A DNA stretch of 64,000 nucleotides from Asterella californica (GCA_036924285.1 JAYKYS010000006.1:31160001-31224000), one strand, 5' to 3'; shown: positions 10,712 through 23,143, numbered from the stretch's first letter. Translations and numbers: made by a program. Notes: generated from the letters alone by a model not told the origin.

Positions 10712-12570
10712 ATGGATCGCAAGAGTGCTGCTGCTGCTACTTCTACGCCTGCTGCATCTACGTCTACTGCAGCTCCTTCTGTAGCACCAGCGGCTACAAC
10801 GACCTCTGCACCTGGTCTGGATACGGCTGAGATTCTGAAGACACTTGCGGCCCTAGTCCAACAACATCCGATCATTGGAAGGGGTGAGTTGAAGTCTACC
10901 AAGGCTTTGCAAGCAATTGTGAATAGATGCGGTAGATTTGAAGGTAGAGATATTTGTAGATATCTGCGTGAGTACAGAGGAGAGATGGAACTGGTTAGAG
11001 TCATTGATATAGAGATGATAACCAGTTTCGAGTTAGCTGTCATTCCTGAGTTGCGAGACCAAGTTAGGGATGTACACAAAAGAAATCTAGGTGTCTGGAT
11101 GAGTTTCGAGCGATCTCTTTGAGAGGAGTTTCTCGAAGAAGATTCAGAGAGAGTCACTAGAAGAACGTTCCTAGACTGGGCTGAGCATCAATCTGGTCGT
11201 ACGATGAGCCTGAATGAGTTGTTGAGAGAGTTTGATCGGAGATACCGACAACTCTCAACTCTAGAGCGAATAACGTTAGATGCTAGGAGAACAGAGCTTT
11301 TCCTACAAGCTACCGATGATGCTACGACAGATCGGTTGTGCTTCTTGCTGGCTGATCGATCTGCTGAAGGAGGAGTTACTACCGACTGGGGAAGAGTTGA
11401 GGATGTTGTTGCCGTACTAACAAGGCAGAGGAGGGGAAGAGTGGCCGTGGGAGGGCGTCCGCTTGCTGAAGTGACCGCTGAACCTCGCACTGCTCCTCAA
11501 GCACAGCAACCCCCGGCTCCAGCTCCTATACATGTTGTACCGGATGCAGTACCTTTGATACCAGTGGTGCCAGTTCCTGCACAAAGGACACCGGTTCAGA
11601 GACCTGCAGAGAACCATGGGCAGCAGAACCAGATCGAAGACTTGGTTCGGCAGATGAAAGAACTGAAGGTGGAGCTAACTGACCTGCAGAGACAGCAGCC
11701 ACCGGCGCTTGCTGCTGCACGTCCAGGAGGTGCTCCTGTTCGCAGATGTATCTGGTGTGACAGTCCTGATCATTTTTGAGGAGACTGTCAAGAACTTACG
11801 GCTGCTCTGCGAGATGGTGTGGTTCGCTACCAGAACGGTAGGCTGCACCTTTCTTCTACTGGACAGCCGCTAAGCACGCAGTTTGGACGAGGAGGCATGA
11901 GGAGTCTACCTCAGATTACAGCTGCTGCAACTGTACATGCATTGATGGCACCACCGGTAAATTCTGATGTATATGCCGGTCACATTGAAGTTTCTTCTAG
12001 TCCTACGTTGCTAGATAGGACTACTGAGAAGAAACCTGTTCAAGTTCCTTCTGAAGTATTGAAGAGAGGAGCAGAAACTATCCGTAGGGTCATAGGGTCG
12101 GGAGATCCTGTTGATGCTGCGTCTATCAAAGCAATTCCTGGACGTGGATAGACACGTTCACTGGCAGGATGCTTTTGTGGAGGAGAAGAGGCGGCGAGAA
12201 GCCTCTGAACTTGATACTGGAGTTCCGGAGGAGGCTGGAGATAGACGGAGGGTCACAAGGAGACGAGCAGCTCTTCTTGAGGACATCCCGTCTACTTCTG
12301 CAGCTCCTCCACCTGCACTAGGTCCGATGGAGGACGTGCAGAGATCCCAGCAGGAGCCAATGACTGCTGGGAGACGGTTTACTGCCCAAGAGAAAAGGAA
12401 AGGACCGACTTATAAGTTGGCAGCTGATATTGAGACTTCAGCTGATCTCAAGAGCATCTTGGAGCAGAGAATACTTGACGCGCGAATCGAGTTTTCTCTT
12501 CGGGAGGTTCTTGGTATTGCGAAGAGGGAGTTTCACGAACTAATCATCGACATCATCAAGCGAAAGAGAC
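10712..12570 (+). pseudogene. A2 gag with zinc knuckle and DUF4100-like tail (broken)
   Basis: Start ATG at 10712 (MDRKSAAAAT). The gag domain is collinear with A1 (AALVQQHPIIGRGELKSTKA; CRYLREYRGEMELVRV). A TGA at about 11120 interrupts it, then an open run covers the rest of capsid. The zinc knuckle at 11747-11788 has C, C, H and C in CX2CX4HX4C spacing but contains a TGA in place of the Arg seen in A1. A frameshift near 12130 switches frames before the conserved YKLAADIETSADLKSILEQ and LREVLGIAKREFHELIIDI segments. It would form the particle core; in this copy it cannot. Confidence 0.85.
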
Positions 12571-13258
12571 AGGTGATGTCCGAGCAAGTTGAAAGTCAGA
12601 TGATAGATATAGTAGGAGCTTCTGTGAATGATGCAGAGTTCGGCAAGGTGCATTTTTAGGAGGCTGATGACACAAAGTATCAGCAAGAAGCGTTGGTTGC
12701 TGGTACCAACACTGCTGAGTTTGATGATGATGAAGCTGGCGAGGAGAGTCCAGCTACTGATAGTGACTTCAGGAAGAGACACTAGGCTCGTGCTACGACT
12801 GCTACACGAATTCGCCTTGGAAGTCTTGAACCTGCTGCTGCTTTGGTTGATCACGGTTCTGAGATCAACATCATGTCACGAGAGGTGTACGAAAGAGGTC
12901 AGTGGTCTATCGAACTGAACCATGGTTGGGTGCTACGAGCAGCAAACAACCAGAAGGGAGAGTTATACGGCGCTTGTCCTAACGTGAGGGTGAAGTTAGG
13001 TGATGTGGAGGTAGATCAGCACTTCTTTGTGCAATCTTCTGCTTCATATCTTGTGATTCTTGGTCAGCCTTATATCACTGTAGTTCGAATGGAGACGAAG
13101 ATAATGGATGACGGATCTCACTATGCTAGGATCCGTAGTCCAGATGATAGACGTTTTGTGCAGTTTTTGACCGTTCGTACGAACCACGAACAAAACAGAC
13201 AAACTTTGAGAGATTCTCCTATCTGCAGGAGCAAGGGTTTTCAGAAACCACTCTTGTA
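12571..13258 (+). pseudogene. A2 aspartic protease region (broken)
   Basis: The protease active site ALVDHGSEINIMS has its D-H-G codons at 12849-12857, followed by a conserved ELNHGWVLRAANNQKGELYG stretch and LVILGQPYI. TAG stops at about 12658 and 12783 precede the active site, both at positions that are CAG or TGG in the A1 copy, and a TAG closes the run at 13257. Family members normally cleave the polyprotein; this copy is inactive as read. Confidence 0.8.
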
Positions 13259-15420
13259 GGTCGGGATACCAAGAGTGTTGGATCTGACACTACTATGATC
13301 CCGCTTGAGCAGCCTGTGGGATCACAACAGATTGATGAAGAGGTTGCTTAAGATTCTGAGAGTAGTTACACTGTACATAGTTGGAAATCTGGTTTGATGA
13401 CTTTCAGTTCTGATGATTGGAGTGAGTTCACACGAGTAGAGGATTTGACTGAGAAGAGTAGAAGGCTGATGGAGAGGTGTGCAGCAAATCTGCGTTGTAT
13501 AGGAGTTCTGAAGGAAGGTGAGATGATTTCTGGTGTTTACGAGGAGTTTGTAGGTGTACAGTCTTTTGTTCGTTGACTGGATGATGTAGATAGATTGATG
13601 GAGCAGATGGGAGGAAGGGTGGTGATCCCTATCCACTCTCGTAAAGTCTATGAGGAGGTTGTCTCGTGTTTGCAATCTCGTCCTCATCCGAGCCTAGAGA
13701 GTGGATGGAAGGATGCAATCTGCTGGTGTGGCTCTCGTGAAGAAGCAGAGGTTCACACCAAATACAAAACCGTAGCAAAGAAGGTAAAATCAGTGGCGAC
13801 CCAGTTACCTGTTGATTCACGACAGCAGATGGAGTTAGCGGCCACTGAGCCTGTACTGAGAGATCCTAAACAGATAGGACACGAGTTTACTCAAGAGACA
13901 CTCGAGCAACTCCAGATAGGAGGGGGTGGCTTCTTGACTGAAGTGGAGAAACGAGCTTTTGAGCAGATGATAGTTAGTCATGGTAAGGCATTTTCTTTCT
14001 CAGCTGGAGAGATTGGTTGTGTGGATCCTAGTGTGATAGCTCCAATGGTTATCTTCACTGTTCCTCACGTACCTTGGGACTTGAAGCCGATTCCAGTCCC
14101 TCGTGCCTTGCTACCGAAGGTTATTGAGTTACTGAAGGAGAGGATGCGGATGGGTGTTCTTGAATCATCTATGGCTCTGTACTCTAGCCGATGGTTCACA
14201 GTACCTAAGAAGACAGGAGCTTTACGCTTCATCCAAGACTTACATCCTGCTAACAACATCAAGATTCGAAATGTTGGAACAGGACCTGTGGTTGATGAAG
14301 TAGCCGAGGCATTTGCTGGAAGATCTATCTATTATATTGGAGATCTATTTTCATGTTACGATCAATTTCAGCTTGCTTTGGAGAGTAGAGACTTGACTAC
14401 CATGCGTACACCTTTGAGGTTGATGCGGATGTGTACTCTTCCTCAGGGTGCAACAAACTCAGTAGCTCATATGCAAAACGTGATGCATAAGGTGTTACGA
14501 GAGTTTGTACCTGAGGTTACTATCCCATTTCTTGATGATATCCCCATGAAAGGCTGTCCGGTGGAGGACAAGGACGAAACTATGACGGCTGATGGTTGCA
14601 GAAAGTTCGTTGCAGACCACATCCGAGATGTGGAGAAGATTCTGATGCGCTTGAAGAGGTACACCTCACTCTGTCAGGTACCAAATCTCGTTTTGGAATG
14701 TCAGAGATCGTGGTGGTGGGTCACTTATGCGGTACTTTTGGGAGACGGCCGAACCCAGAGAAGGTAGATGCTATAGCAATGATAGCAGACTGTACCAACA
14801 TCACTGAGGTTCGATGACTCTTAGGAGCTTGTGTGTTCTTTCGTGTGAGTATTCCTCATTATGCACACATTGCCGAGCCTCTGTATGCACTTCTGAGAAA
14901 GGGGAAGAGGTTTACTTGGCGGCAAGAACATCACGAGACGATGGAGCAGCTGAAGGAGATTCTGAAGTCTCCACCTGTACTAAGGAGGCTTAGCTACGAG
15001 AGCAAGAGGTCTGTGGTACTAACTGTTGATACGAGTCCAAAGGCGATTGGATGGGCAGTTGATCAAGAAGATGCAGATGGTGTGCGGTTTGTTTCTAGGT
15101 TTGGAGCTCGAATCTTAACAGATAGACAACGTAACTATCCTCAAGTGAAGCGTGAGTTGTGGGGAGCTGTTACTGCTATGAAGGTAGATCGAGAGTTCTT
15201 GATAGGAGCTCGTGTGATACTAGAAACAGATTGTTTGCCTTTGTTAGGTATGATAGCAAACTGTAATACTCCAGACATAGCAATGCTACGATGGATTGCT
15301 TATATCCAGAGTATGAACCCTGAGCTGAAACATATAGCAGGAAAGGATAATCCTGTTGCAGACATGTTATCTAGGGCTCTTTATACATATGAGGATGAGA
15401 TGATTACAGAAGTCGAAGAT
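13259..15420 (+). pseudogene. A2 reverse transcriptase and RNase H (broken)
   Basis: After a poorly conserved linker, RT runs from about 13860: PMVIFTVPHVPWDLKPIPVP, SSRWFTVPKKTGALRFIQDL, RSIYYIGDLFSCYDQFQLAL, RMCTLPQGATNSVAHM, and the catalytic box IPFLDDIPMKG at 14522-14554, which has FLDD where most gypsy elements have YIDD or YVDD. A frameshift near 14655 and a TGA near 14815 follow. RNase H is open from 14833, with LTVDTSPKAIGWAVDQEDAD, ILETDCLPLLGMIANC and HIAGKDNPVADMLSRA. Confidence 0.9.
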
Positions 15421-15437
15421 GAAGAGAAGAGAGATGT

Positions 15438-16892
15438 TTGGTGCCAAGTTGGTCAGCAGACTTCAGACTTGGAACCACTGCCGTTCTACGAGGAGTTCTA
15501 CAGGAAAAGTTTCGCGATATCGGATACTATCTGAGTTCATTATGTAGACGAGAAGGCTGGAGTGATGCAGAGTTCAAGGAGATCAGACGAAAGGCGTACG
15601 GTTACCTTCTACGTGAAGGTTATCTGTGGAAACGTCCGAAGAGAAGAGATGGGATGCTTGCTAGAGTGGTGGATGATCAACCGACGAAGCTGAATCTGCT
15701 TAAAGAGTTTCATGACACCTTGTGGGCTGGACACCGTGGAGTTTGGGCTACATACACGAAGATGAAGGAGCGATACTGGTGGAAGAGTTTGTATCAAGAC
15801 GTGGTGGATTTTGTTGGGTCGTGTCTGCACTGTCAGTTCTACTCCAATGTCCGTTACAGAGATGGACTTGTACCTACCTACCCACCTAGTATTCATTTTT
15901 CGTGGGTCCTTGATCTTGTGATGATGCCGTCGGGACTATGAGGGATGCGCTACTTGGTGTTAGCTCGGGAAGATCTCTCCAACTACGTGGAGGGACGAGC
16001 ACTGCGAACGAAGACTACAGAAAATATATGTAGATTCGTGCTTGAAGATATCATCTGTCGTTATGGATCTGTTGGAAGACTACGAGCAGATAGGGGCGAG
16101 TTGAGAGGTGTAGAAGCGAAGGAGTTCTTTGCTCGTTATGGAGTAAAGCTTCGACTTACTACTGCCATGAATCCAAAAAGGATTGGTAAGAGTGAACAAG
16201 GACACCCTTCTATTGTTCACGCTTTAGTAAAAGCATGTGATGGTAGGGCTAGAGAATGGCCGAGGCTACTTCCATCTACTTTATGGGCTGATAGAACTAC
16301 ACACTGTACCACGACTGGTTATATGCCAGTTGAGCTTATGTTGGGGCAGAAACCAATCATGCCTGCTGAGGAGGACTTTCCTACATGGGCTACGCTACCG
16401 TGGAAAGATGGTATAGATCATATTTCACTCCTTGCTTTACGAACTAGGCAGTTGGAGCGAAGGAAGGAGGATCTTGCTGAGGCGCAAGAGAAACTGAAGG
16501 TGGCTCGAGTCAGAAACAAAGAGCGGTTCGACAAGACTCACCGACTATGACCAAAGCCAATACGTGTTGGTGATTGGGTTTTGGTGTATGATAGCACGCT
16601 GCAGAACCAGCATTCTACACTTCGTAAGTTCTCGCAAAGATGGTTCGGGCCTTATGTTGTACTAGATGTTTATGAGAATGCCACTTATAGTTTACGTGAG
16701 TTAGATGGTACTCCTTTGAAACCATCTGTGGCTGATAAACGAGTGAAGTTGTTCAAACAACGTGGAGGATCAATAGATTTGTTTAATTTTCTGGAGTCTG
16801 AGCAGAGGATGCTAAGAGACGAAGACAACTCGGTTACTGAAGTGGCTCAGGCGGAGGAGAGTGATGATGATGAAGAACAAACTGAAGACTGA
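15438..16892 (+). pseudogene. A2 integrase (broken)
   Basis: An HHCC zinc-binding N-terminus is visible (HDTLWAGHRGVWA ... CLHCQ), followed by the catalytic core with LRADRGELRG (second Asp) and NPKRIGKSEQGH (Glu). The C-terminal part includes RVGDWVLVYDSTLQ and FSQRWFGPYVVLDV, the usual GPY-type tail. TGA stops lie at about 15940 and 16548, where TGG and CGA would be expected. The protein ends at 16890 in an acidic tail with no chromodomain. It would insert the cDNA. Confidence 0.9.
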
Positions 16893-16925
16893 AGAGGTTG
16901 GCACATGCCAGAGGATGTGCAGGTT

Positions 16926-16938
16926 TGGAGGGGGTGGA
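16926..16938 (+). other. A2 polypurine tract
   Basis: TGGAGGGGGTGGA lies immediately before the 3' LTR, the expected place for the plus-strand primer of reverse transcription. Confidence 0.85.
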
Positions 16939-18277
16939 TGTCGTGATGTGAATCATTTTACATTGTAAATAATTCACCTCTCTGTCAGACGTTAGTATCT
17001 TTGAGCAAAGTTAGAACCTCAGAGAAGTCGACACTGGAGGATGTTATATATTTTGAGTCTTAGTAGGTTGATTACCATATTGACAGAGTTAAGCTCATGG
17101 GTTGTAATTACATGTCGCCCATACATGCTACCTAGCGAGGTTAGGTTATCTTTCGGGATTACGTGTCGTTTTACATGTCTTCGCATGTAGTTTAGGAGTT
17201 ACGCTGGCACTTAAGGGGCTTGACGTGGTAGCCTATGTGCAAAATTAAGTCACCACGTGGTTTGGGACACAAAAGGACAGGGGAGTGAAGCTATGAACTC
17301 CCATTGGTCCAATTTTGTCTTTATGTACTGCTAAACTTAGTAGTAGAGGTCTTAAGAGGATTTCGAGCATTCGGTGAGGGGAATTCGAAATCTGAGAGCA
17401 CAGGGAGATAGGGGTCGTCGTGCCAAGCACTGTCAGTGAAATTTTTGATCGATTTGGAGCAATAAAGAAGGAGTTATGGCTGATTGAAGTTCGATTTGTG
17501 TCAGAACTGTAGCACTTCTGTTGATTTTGGGGTTTTCGGTGTCAATCGCAGTAGATTTGAGAAAATCGCTTCAAACCTTCGTGGTCACGTTCACTGCCAG
17601 TAGGGCTACGACAGTCCCCAAATTTTCATGTCGATTGAGTGACTGAGTAATTCGAGACGATCGCTGAAGCAGAGGGGGTCCGTCTGTGTGTCTGTCTCTG
17701 TCTCAATCTAGAGCATCAACTTCAGAGAGCGAGATCTGGAGTTCTGTGTACAATCAGGAGGTCCAACTTCACAGGAGTGTTCAGCAAGCTGTTTAATGCA
17801 AATCTTGTAAGAATCTTCGAAAGTGATCGAGTCAATTCTCTGTTCTAGGTCGAAATAGCTGTCTGGGTACCAGAAATTGCCGTAATTTCTCTGCTCGGAA
17901 CATTTCTGTCCATATCTCGACACTCTGATTTGATCTAAAGCTGAAACTTCGTAGGTATGGTCAGTAGGGCCTCATTTGCATGTAGGAGGAGTTCTGAAGT
18001 CTGAACCATCGTATGTTTCTGATTCTGGACTGATAAAGTTCTTTGTCTGACCTTATTACTGCTAGTCTGATCTGATTTTCGCTTCCTGAACATACCGGAG
18101 GGTCCATTCGACCTGAGTGAGTGTTTATATTGTTCCCTTTTGATCTGAAGCCTACCTCTATATAGTAAGAAACCATAGCCTGAAGTCCAACGCTTCTCTG
18201 AGTAGACTGAACACATCCTTCAAGATCTATCACAGCCAGAAGGTTCCGCCCTTCTCTGGAAAACTCTCAACTCGACA
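16939..18277 (+). repeat. A2 3' LTR
   Basis: Begins TGTCGTGATGTGAATC and ends CTCAACTCGACA, 1339 bases, matching 9305-10642. In the first ~300 bases I count about a dozen differences, mostly transitions. The duplicate CCGT follows at 18278-18281. Confidence 0.95.
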
Positions 18278-18281
18278 CCGT

Positions 18282-18565
18282 GTGCACCAAACTCGCGTCT
18301 CAGACCCACGTCTCAAACTTATGTTTTTGTCTGTTTTCAGACTTACCTCTTTAAGCTTGCGTTCGTCTGAAATTGTCTTGGAGTATGCCCTTATGTCCTA
18401 ACCCAATGTTCTGACCTTGGTTCAAAGAACCACTTAAGGTTCATCTGATCTTAACTTCCCGGCCAAGCCGTTAAGTCCTACTCACAGCGTTCACAACCTA
18501 GCGCAAGTCCACTAGGATTCTATTGTTTGCGTCTACGTCCGATGTTGAGTTTGAGGGTCGCGACA
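18282..18565 (-). repeat. B1 3' LTR, 5' portion
   Basis: The continuation of 8471-9304 after the A2 insertion. Read on minus it begins TGTCGCGACCCTCAAAC, the family B LTR start. The adjoining minus-strand sequence (18566-18582) is a purine-rich CCAAAGTGGGGGGTGAA tract, the polypurine tract of B1. Confidence 0.85.
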
Positions 18566-19290
18566 TTCACCCCCCACTTTGGAGGTTGATGCCCCCATCA
18601 ATAATGATCCTTAAGTTAACGCCAAGTTCAAAATGGGTAGCCAACCCCTTGGCGCTAGAATCCCGTTCTGATAGCTAACCCGCAATTCTCTTCTTGGCTT
18701 GAGTCTTAAGTTGTCACTAGAACACTTAGAAGATTCCAACTAGTCTCGAAGAAAGTCTAACCTTTTCGGCCACCCCTAAACAAAACTAGTTGACCTAAAC
18801 ATTCTACTTAAGACTCTAACTTGCTAACTTATAAGTATTCACACCTACTTACGAGGTCCCTCGAAGCTCACTTTCTGGTCGCAACCTGATTTGCTTAGAC
18901 GCGCGACGAAGTTTACTTTGCAGTTAGAAAACCGCAATGCAAGATCACCCCAAGCCCCAAGACAAGTATAAAAATTCATACTTGTTTTGCCAACGCTACG
19001 GCAAACCTGAATCTTGACTTCAAGACTTAATCTTGATTTAGATGCTTATCTAAACCAGCTCGCTTCCTCTGAATGTGCTTCGTTCCTCCTCTTGACAACA
19101 TCCTAAGCATCTGATCAGAATTAGTCATAGCCATGCGCTACCAATACACTTAGACAAATTTCAAGAAACAAAATCTTTATTTTCACAAAATACAAGACAA
19201 AGCTACAAAGTCCATCGGCCCAAGTCGCCTCAAGTTGCTACTCTTATGATTTGTCGTTCCTTCACTCCTCGTTGGAGAGAGATGTCCTCA
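18566..19290 (-). other. B1 untranslated region between chromodomain and 3' LTR
   Basis: No coding potential is seen. The sequence is collinear with 25917-26674 in B0 (for example the shared segment around the GTTAACTTAAGG at 18607 and 26625 on opposite strands), so it is the 3' non-coding part of the family B internal region. Confidence 0.65.
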
Positions 19291-19295
19291 TCTTG

Positions 19296-20500
19296 CTAAC
19301 GTCTTTGTTGTCCTTGCCGTCGTTTGAAGAGGTCCAATACTTCACTGGCATGTGCTAAAACTTTCTTTGCCACCCAAGTTGCTTCCTTCAAATGATATCT
19401 ACGCCATTTGACCAAGTACTTCATCCGGTTGGATTTGCACCGCGATCGCAAAATGATCTCTACCTCGTATTCTGCTTCGCCTTGCACGACATCAGGTTGA
19501 GGTATGAGAACTTTTTGCGCTCCGTTCACAAATCATCCTTAGAATAATAAAGAAACATAGAAAGTCGGATGCAACTGCCACTCAAGAGAAGGTCTAACGT
19601 ATAGACATCTTCGTGCAGATTCTTGACAATGACAAAAGGTCCTGCAAACTTCGATGAGAACTTCATCGATATTCCCTCCGGAAGAGTGAAGTTTTTTGTA
19701 CTTAACCATACCTCTTGAAACTTCACTTGCCGCCATGCTTGTTTACATGCTTCATGTAACGTTGCTACACCTTCTCGAGGTTCTTCGTCATTTGTTCCTC
19801 GCGCCGCTACATTTCCGTCATCAACTCTTCAGCTGATGTTTGTTGTGTTCTTAGTCGTGCCGATGTAGAACTCTTTGCAAGAGTCAAGTCAAGAGGCTCT
19901 TCTGGCTCACGTCCGTAAGTCAGCAAGAAAAACGATTCACCGATTGCTGAATGCTTCGTAGAATTCTAGCAATACTCCGCAAGACTGAGTCACTCCGTCT
20001 AATCACTTTGGTCTACGCTCACATAATTCCTCAAGTATTGATTCAGAATCAACTTAACTCGTTCTGTTTGCCCATCTGTTTTGGTATGAAATGCGATACT
20101 AAATTTTAACTTAGTCCCTAATTTTTAGAACAAGTGTTTCCAAAAGGCACTTGTGAACCTAGAGTCTCAGTCTGATACTCCAGGGTAATCTATGTGAACG
20201 CCATCAAGTATCTAAGAACAACCGAGAAGTCATGAACGCTGTTGCGATATCCAAGGTCGGGGCAAACTTTGCTAGTTTGCTAAACCGGTCAACTATCACA
20301 AAGATTACGTTGTATCCATTTGAGTTAGACAGAGACGTAATGAAGTCCTTGCTAACGCTTTCCCAAGGTCTTGCTGGAATCGGCAAAGGATGAAGCAACC
20401 CCTATTTCTTCTCGTAAGAAACGCAGTTCGTCTGACATGATACACAAAGTGGACAACATCGTCTTACATGTGAGGTCAATAAAACTTTTTAGCTATCACT
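19296..20500 (-). pseudogene. B1 integrase core and chromodomain (broken)
   Basis: On minus, the integrase core shows IPARPWESVSKDFITSLSNS and NVIFVIVDRFSKLAKFAPT (20204-20398), then a tail with FQEVWLSTKNFTLPEG and FAGPFVIVKNLHEDVYTLDLL (19526-19726). A chromodomain closes it at about 19320-19490: EYEVEIILRSRCKSNRMKY, LVKWRRYHLKEATWV, and a final EVLDLFKRRQ. The aromatic Y, W and W of the methyl-lysine cage region are present, so this domain looks intact. Chromodomains steer chromovirus integration to marked chromatin. Stops and frameshifts separate the pieces. Confidence 0.85.
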
Positions 20501-20501
20501 A

Positions 20502-22330
20502 CTAACGTGGACTTTTCTCCTTTATGGTCTGATAAAGGCGCATCATGACATTCTTTGAGCAACTTAGTCTTAAGTTTTCCTTGTCCCACATAAACCCGGC
20601 ATACTCATGCTTGAACATGAGTATGCTATGTCTCAGCTGCATGTTCTGCAACTTCACTCCTCGCTTGAGCTGTTCTAGGTACTCCTTCGCTTGGTCATCG
20701 CCCATGTAACCTTCGCGTATTTGCCTCTCCAAGTTTAACTCTTTCAGATACATAGCTCGCGAAATCTGTGTTGACGATGAAAGATATTCCTCCTTACGAC
20801 TCAAAGCGTCATGAAAAACATTATCCTTTCCCGCTTTGTGGAGTAATTTTATATTCATGAGCACTAAGATATCATGCCATCATAGTTTCTTTGGCGTCAC
20901 CGGATCTTGTGTCTCAAAGTTACTTGAGCGAAATATTATCAGTATACAATTGGGTTTTGTGAAGTCTCAAGTAGTGCCATCATTTCCTCAAGCAATGAAC
21001 AATCGCAAATAGTTCCTTCTCGTGAGTCGGCTATCGACTCTCTGTCTCAAATAACTTCTTGTTTTCGTAGCTACAGGTTTTCCATACTGCACCAACACTC
21101 CGCCAATCGCATAGTCGCTTGCATCCGTGTGCACCTCGAATGGTTTGTCAAACTCTGACAGCTTCAAAATTGGCCTTTGACAAAATGGATTTGATCGTCC
21201 GGATCGCATCGTCCACATCCTTGGTCCAACTTACTTATGCATCTTTTCTCGTCTTGTTTGTCAGCGGTTTCGTGATCTTTGAAAACCCCTTCACATACTT
21301 GCGATAGAACTGCATCAATCTTAAGAATCGCCGCATCCTTTTCACTCACAATCGCATCCATCTTCTACATATTTGGGCTGACTCCTTCTGCATTAATGAC
21401 ATGTCCCAAGAAGTTAATGTGTTCCAAACCAAACTCACTCTTATCAGCGTTGGCAAACAGATTATGTTCTCGTAGTTTCGTCAACACCGTCCTTAGCTGC
21501 TCCGCGTGCGACTCTAAGGTTTTGGAGTAGATCAAGACGTCGTTGATGACAAACTCATTCATCTCCTCGCGAAAAATTGTGTTCATCAATGTAGTGAACG
21601 TCGAAGAGGCGTTGCAGAGTCCGAATGACATCACCATGAATTCAAACAATCTGCGTCTGGTTCGACAAGCGGTCTTCTCGACATCTGGATAAGCTATCTA
21701 TATTTGGTAATATTCTGACTTCAAGTCTATCCTGCTGAAGTACGTTGCATCTGCTAACCTATCGAACAGGTCATCTATCCTTGGCAAGAGATAATTATTC
21801 TTCATCATCATCTTATTGAGCGCACGATAATCTACACAGAGTCGTACTTTCCCATCCTTCTTCTTTGCAACAAGAATTGGACCTCCGTAAGGTGACTTGC
21901 TAGTCCGAATATATCCCCGCGCTAATAGCTCGCCGAGTTGTCTTTTCAACTGAAGAACTTCCATCTGATTGAGTCGGTAAGGGGCTTTGAAAGGTGGTTC
22001 TGATCCTAGTAAGACCTCGATCTTGTGATCCACCACTCGCCTTGGAGGTAACTCATCCGTCAAGACATCTTCAAACTCCTTAATCACTTCGTGAAGCATC
22101 TTCGGAAGTTGAGTCACGTCTCTTGATGTTTTCTCTTGTCCGTCATGTGTCATCAAATCTGCAACTCGTCTCAAACACATGACTCTGTTGTTGAAGTCCA
22201 TCTGTTTGTCTTTGATCAAATTCACCGCAATGTCGTCAAATTTCCACGTCTTTCGGATCAGCCTCATTCCCAGCCTTCGTCTTTTAACTCCGACGTTCAA
22301 CATCAAAGATTTTTGCCTAAGTTCCACTTT
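20502..22330 (-). pseudogene. B1 reverse transcriptase and RNase H (broken)
   Basis: On minus, from high to low: [20 protein letters not shown], a linker, [74 protein letters not shown], then FMVMSFGLCNASSTF. The YIDD box is damaged (VINDVLIYS). RNase H follows (FEVHTDASDYAIGGVLVQ), then the LLHKAGKDNVFHDALSRK segment leading into integrase. At least four frame breaks are present. It is collinear with B0 7085-8470. Confidence 0.85.
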
Positions 22331-22584
22331 GAAGTCCGTCCCAAGTCATGTTATGACTCGCTCATGTTTTGGGACCGACCTAGCCGGGTCTAGGTCGGGA
22401 CTTAAGGAATGTCGAGCTTGATGATTAAGGAGACGGTCCGACTCTGGTCGGGACCAAACAGAGTTAAGATAAGTGGTGCATGGACGCTAACTTGTGAATT
22501 GTGGTTTGCATGTTAGCGTTATGATTCATGACCTACTGAGCAAGAGCTTCCGCTGACGCAACAAGGCGGTAGGTGCACGAAAAG

Positions 22585-22597
22585 TGGTATCAGAGCC
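22585..22597 (+). other. Primer-binding site, initiator tRNA-Met type
   Basis: TGGTATCAGAGCC, a perfect match to the initiator tRNA-Met site used by many plant LTR elements, lies one base after the LTR end (GCACGAAAA). Confidence 0.9.
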
Positions 22598-22698
22598 AAC
22601 ACTTTGGTGAGCGAGAACTTGAGATAGCGGTTGAAGGTTGGACGCTTGAGAAGAGACACGAGACACGAAGCGGATCAACGTTTCTAACACTTGGAGCA

Positions 22699-23143
22699 AT
22701 GGTCGACGTAGGACAGAGTTCCAAGAGGAAGACCAAGAGACGAGTGGCGGCTGACATCGAGATCAGATCGACTCAAATTAGTCCCGAGGAACAGTCATGA
22801 GACGATAACCGACAACTTTTGTCCCAACGTCAAAAGAGCCATGTATCAACTGCGGCACCGGTGCAACAAGATGGAGTTTGGTTGCTCAACGATTCAAACG
22901 TGGGAAGTCAAGGAGCTTTGTACGCATAGCTCATCAAGATTATGTCCTTGCGGTTGTTGTCCGTTTACGTCGGCCGGCAGATGTGCTCTGGTGGACTGCA
23001 TACAGAGATGAGCATGCATTGACCGTCTCGACGCTTGGCAACAAACAGGATCGAAACCTAAGAAGCAAACACCTCAGAAGGGCAATGGTGCTAAGTTTAC
23101 TTGCTACAATTGTGGCGAGGTATGTCATATTGCTAAAGGGTGC
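22699..23143 (+). pseudogene. B1 gag remnant with CCHC zinc knuckle
   Basis: The ATG at 22699 begins MVDVGQSSKRKTKRRVAADI. The core of gag is largely deleted: only WWTAYRDEHALTVSTLG remains before the sequence moves to the nucleocapsid. The zinc knuckle at 23102-23143 reads CYNCGEVCHIAKGC, with CX2CX4HX4C spacing intact. Frames are shifted between the pieces. Confidence 0.75.

Larger units (their letters stand above)
9305..18277 (+). mobile_element. Complete family A Ty3/gypsy element A2
   Basis: A full-length but dead LTR retrotransposon of 8973 bases: 5' LTR 9305-10642, primer-binding site from 10645, gag, protease, RT, RNase H, integrase, polypurine tract and 3' LTR 16939-18277. The 4-base duplication CCGT flanks it. 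The two LTRs differ at about 3-4 positions per hundred over the parts compared by eye, so the insertion is not very recent. Domain order PR-RT-RH-IN is that of Ty3/gypsy. No chromodomain is seen after integrase, unlike family B. Confidence 0.95.

Noticed and set aside
10585..11157. 190-codon minus-strand frame
   Set aside because: It lies opposite the A2 gag frame, which has clear family matches; the minus frame is its shadow and runs into the LTR.
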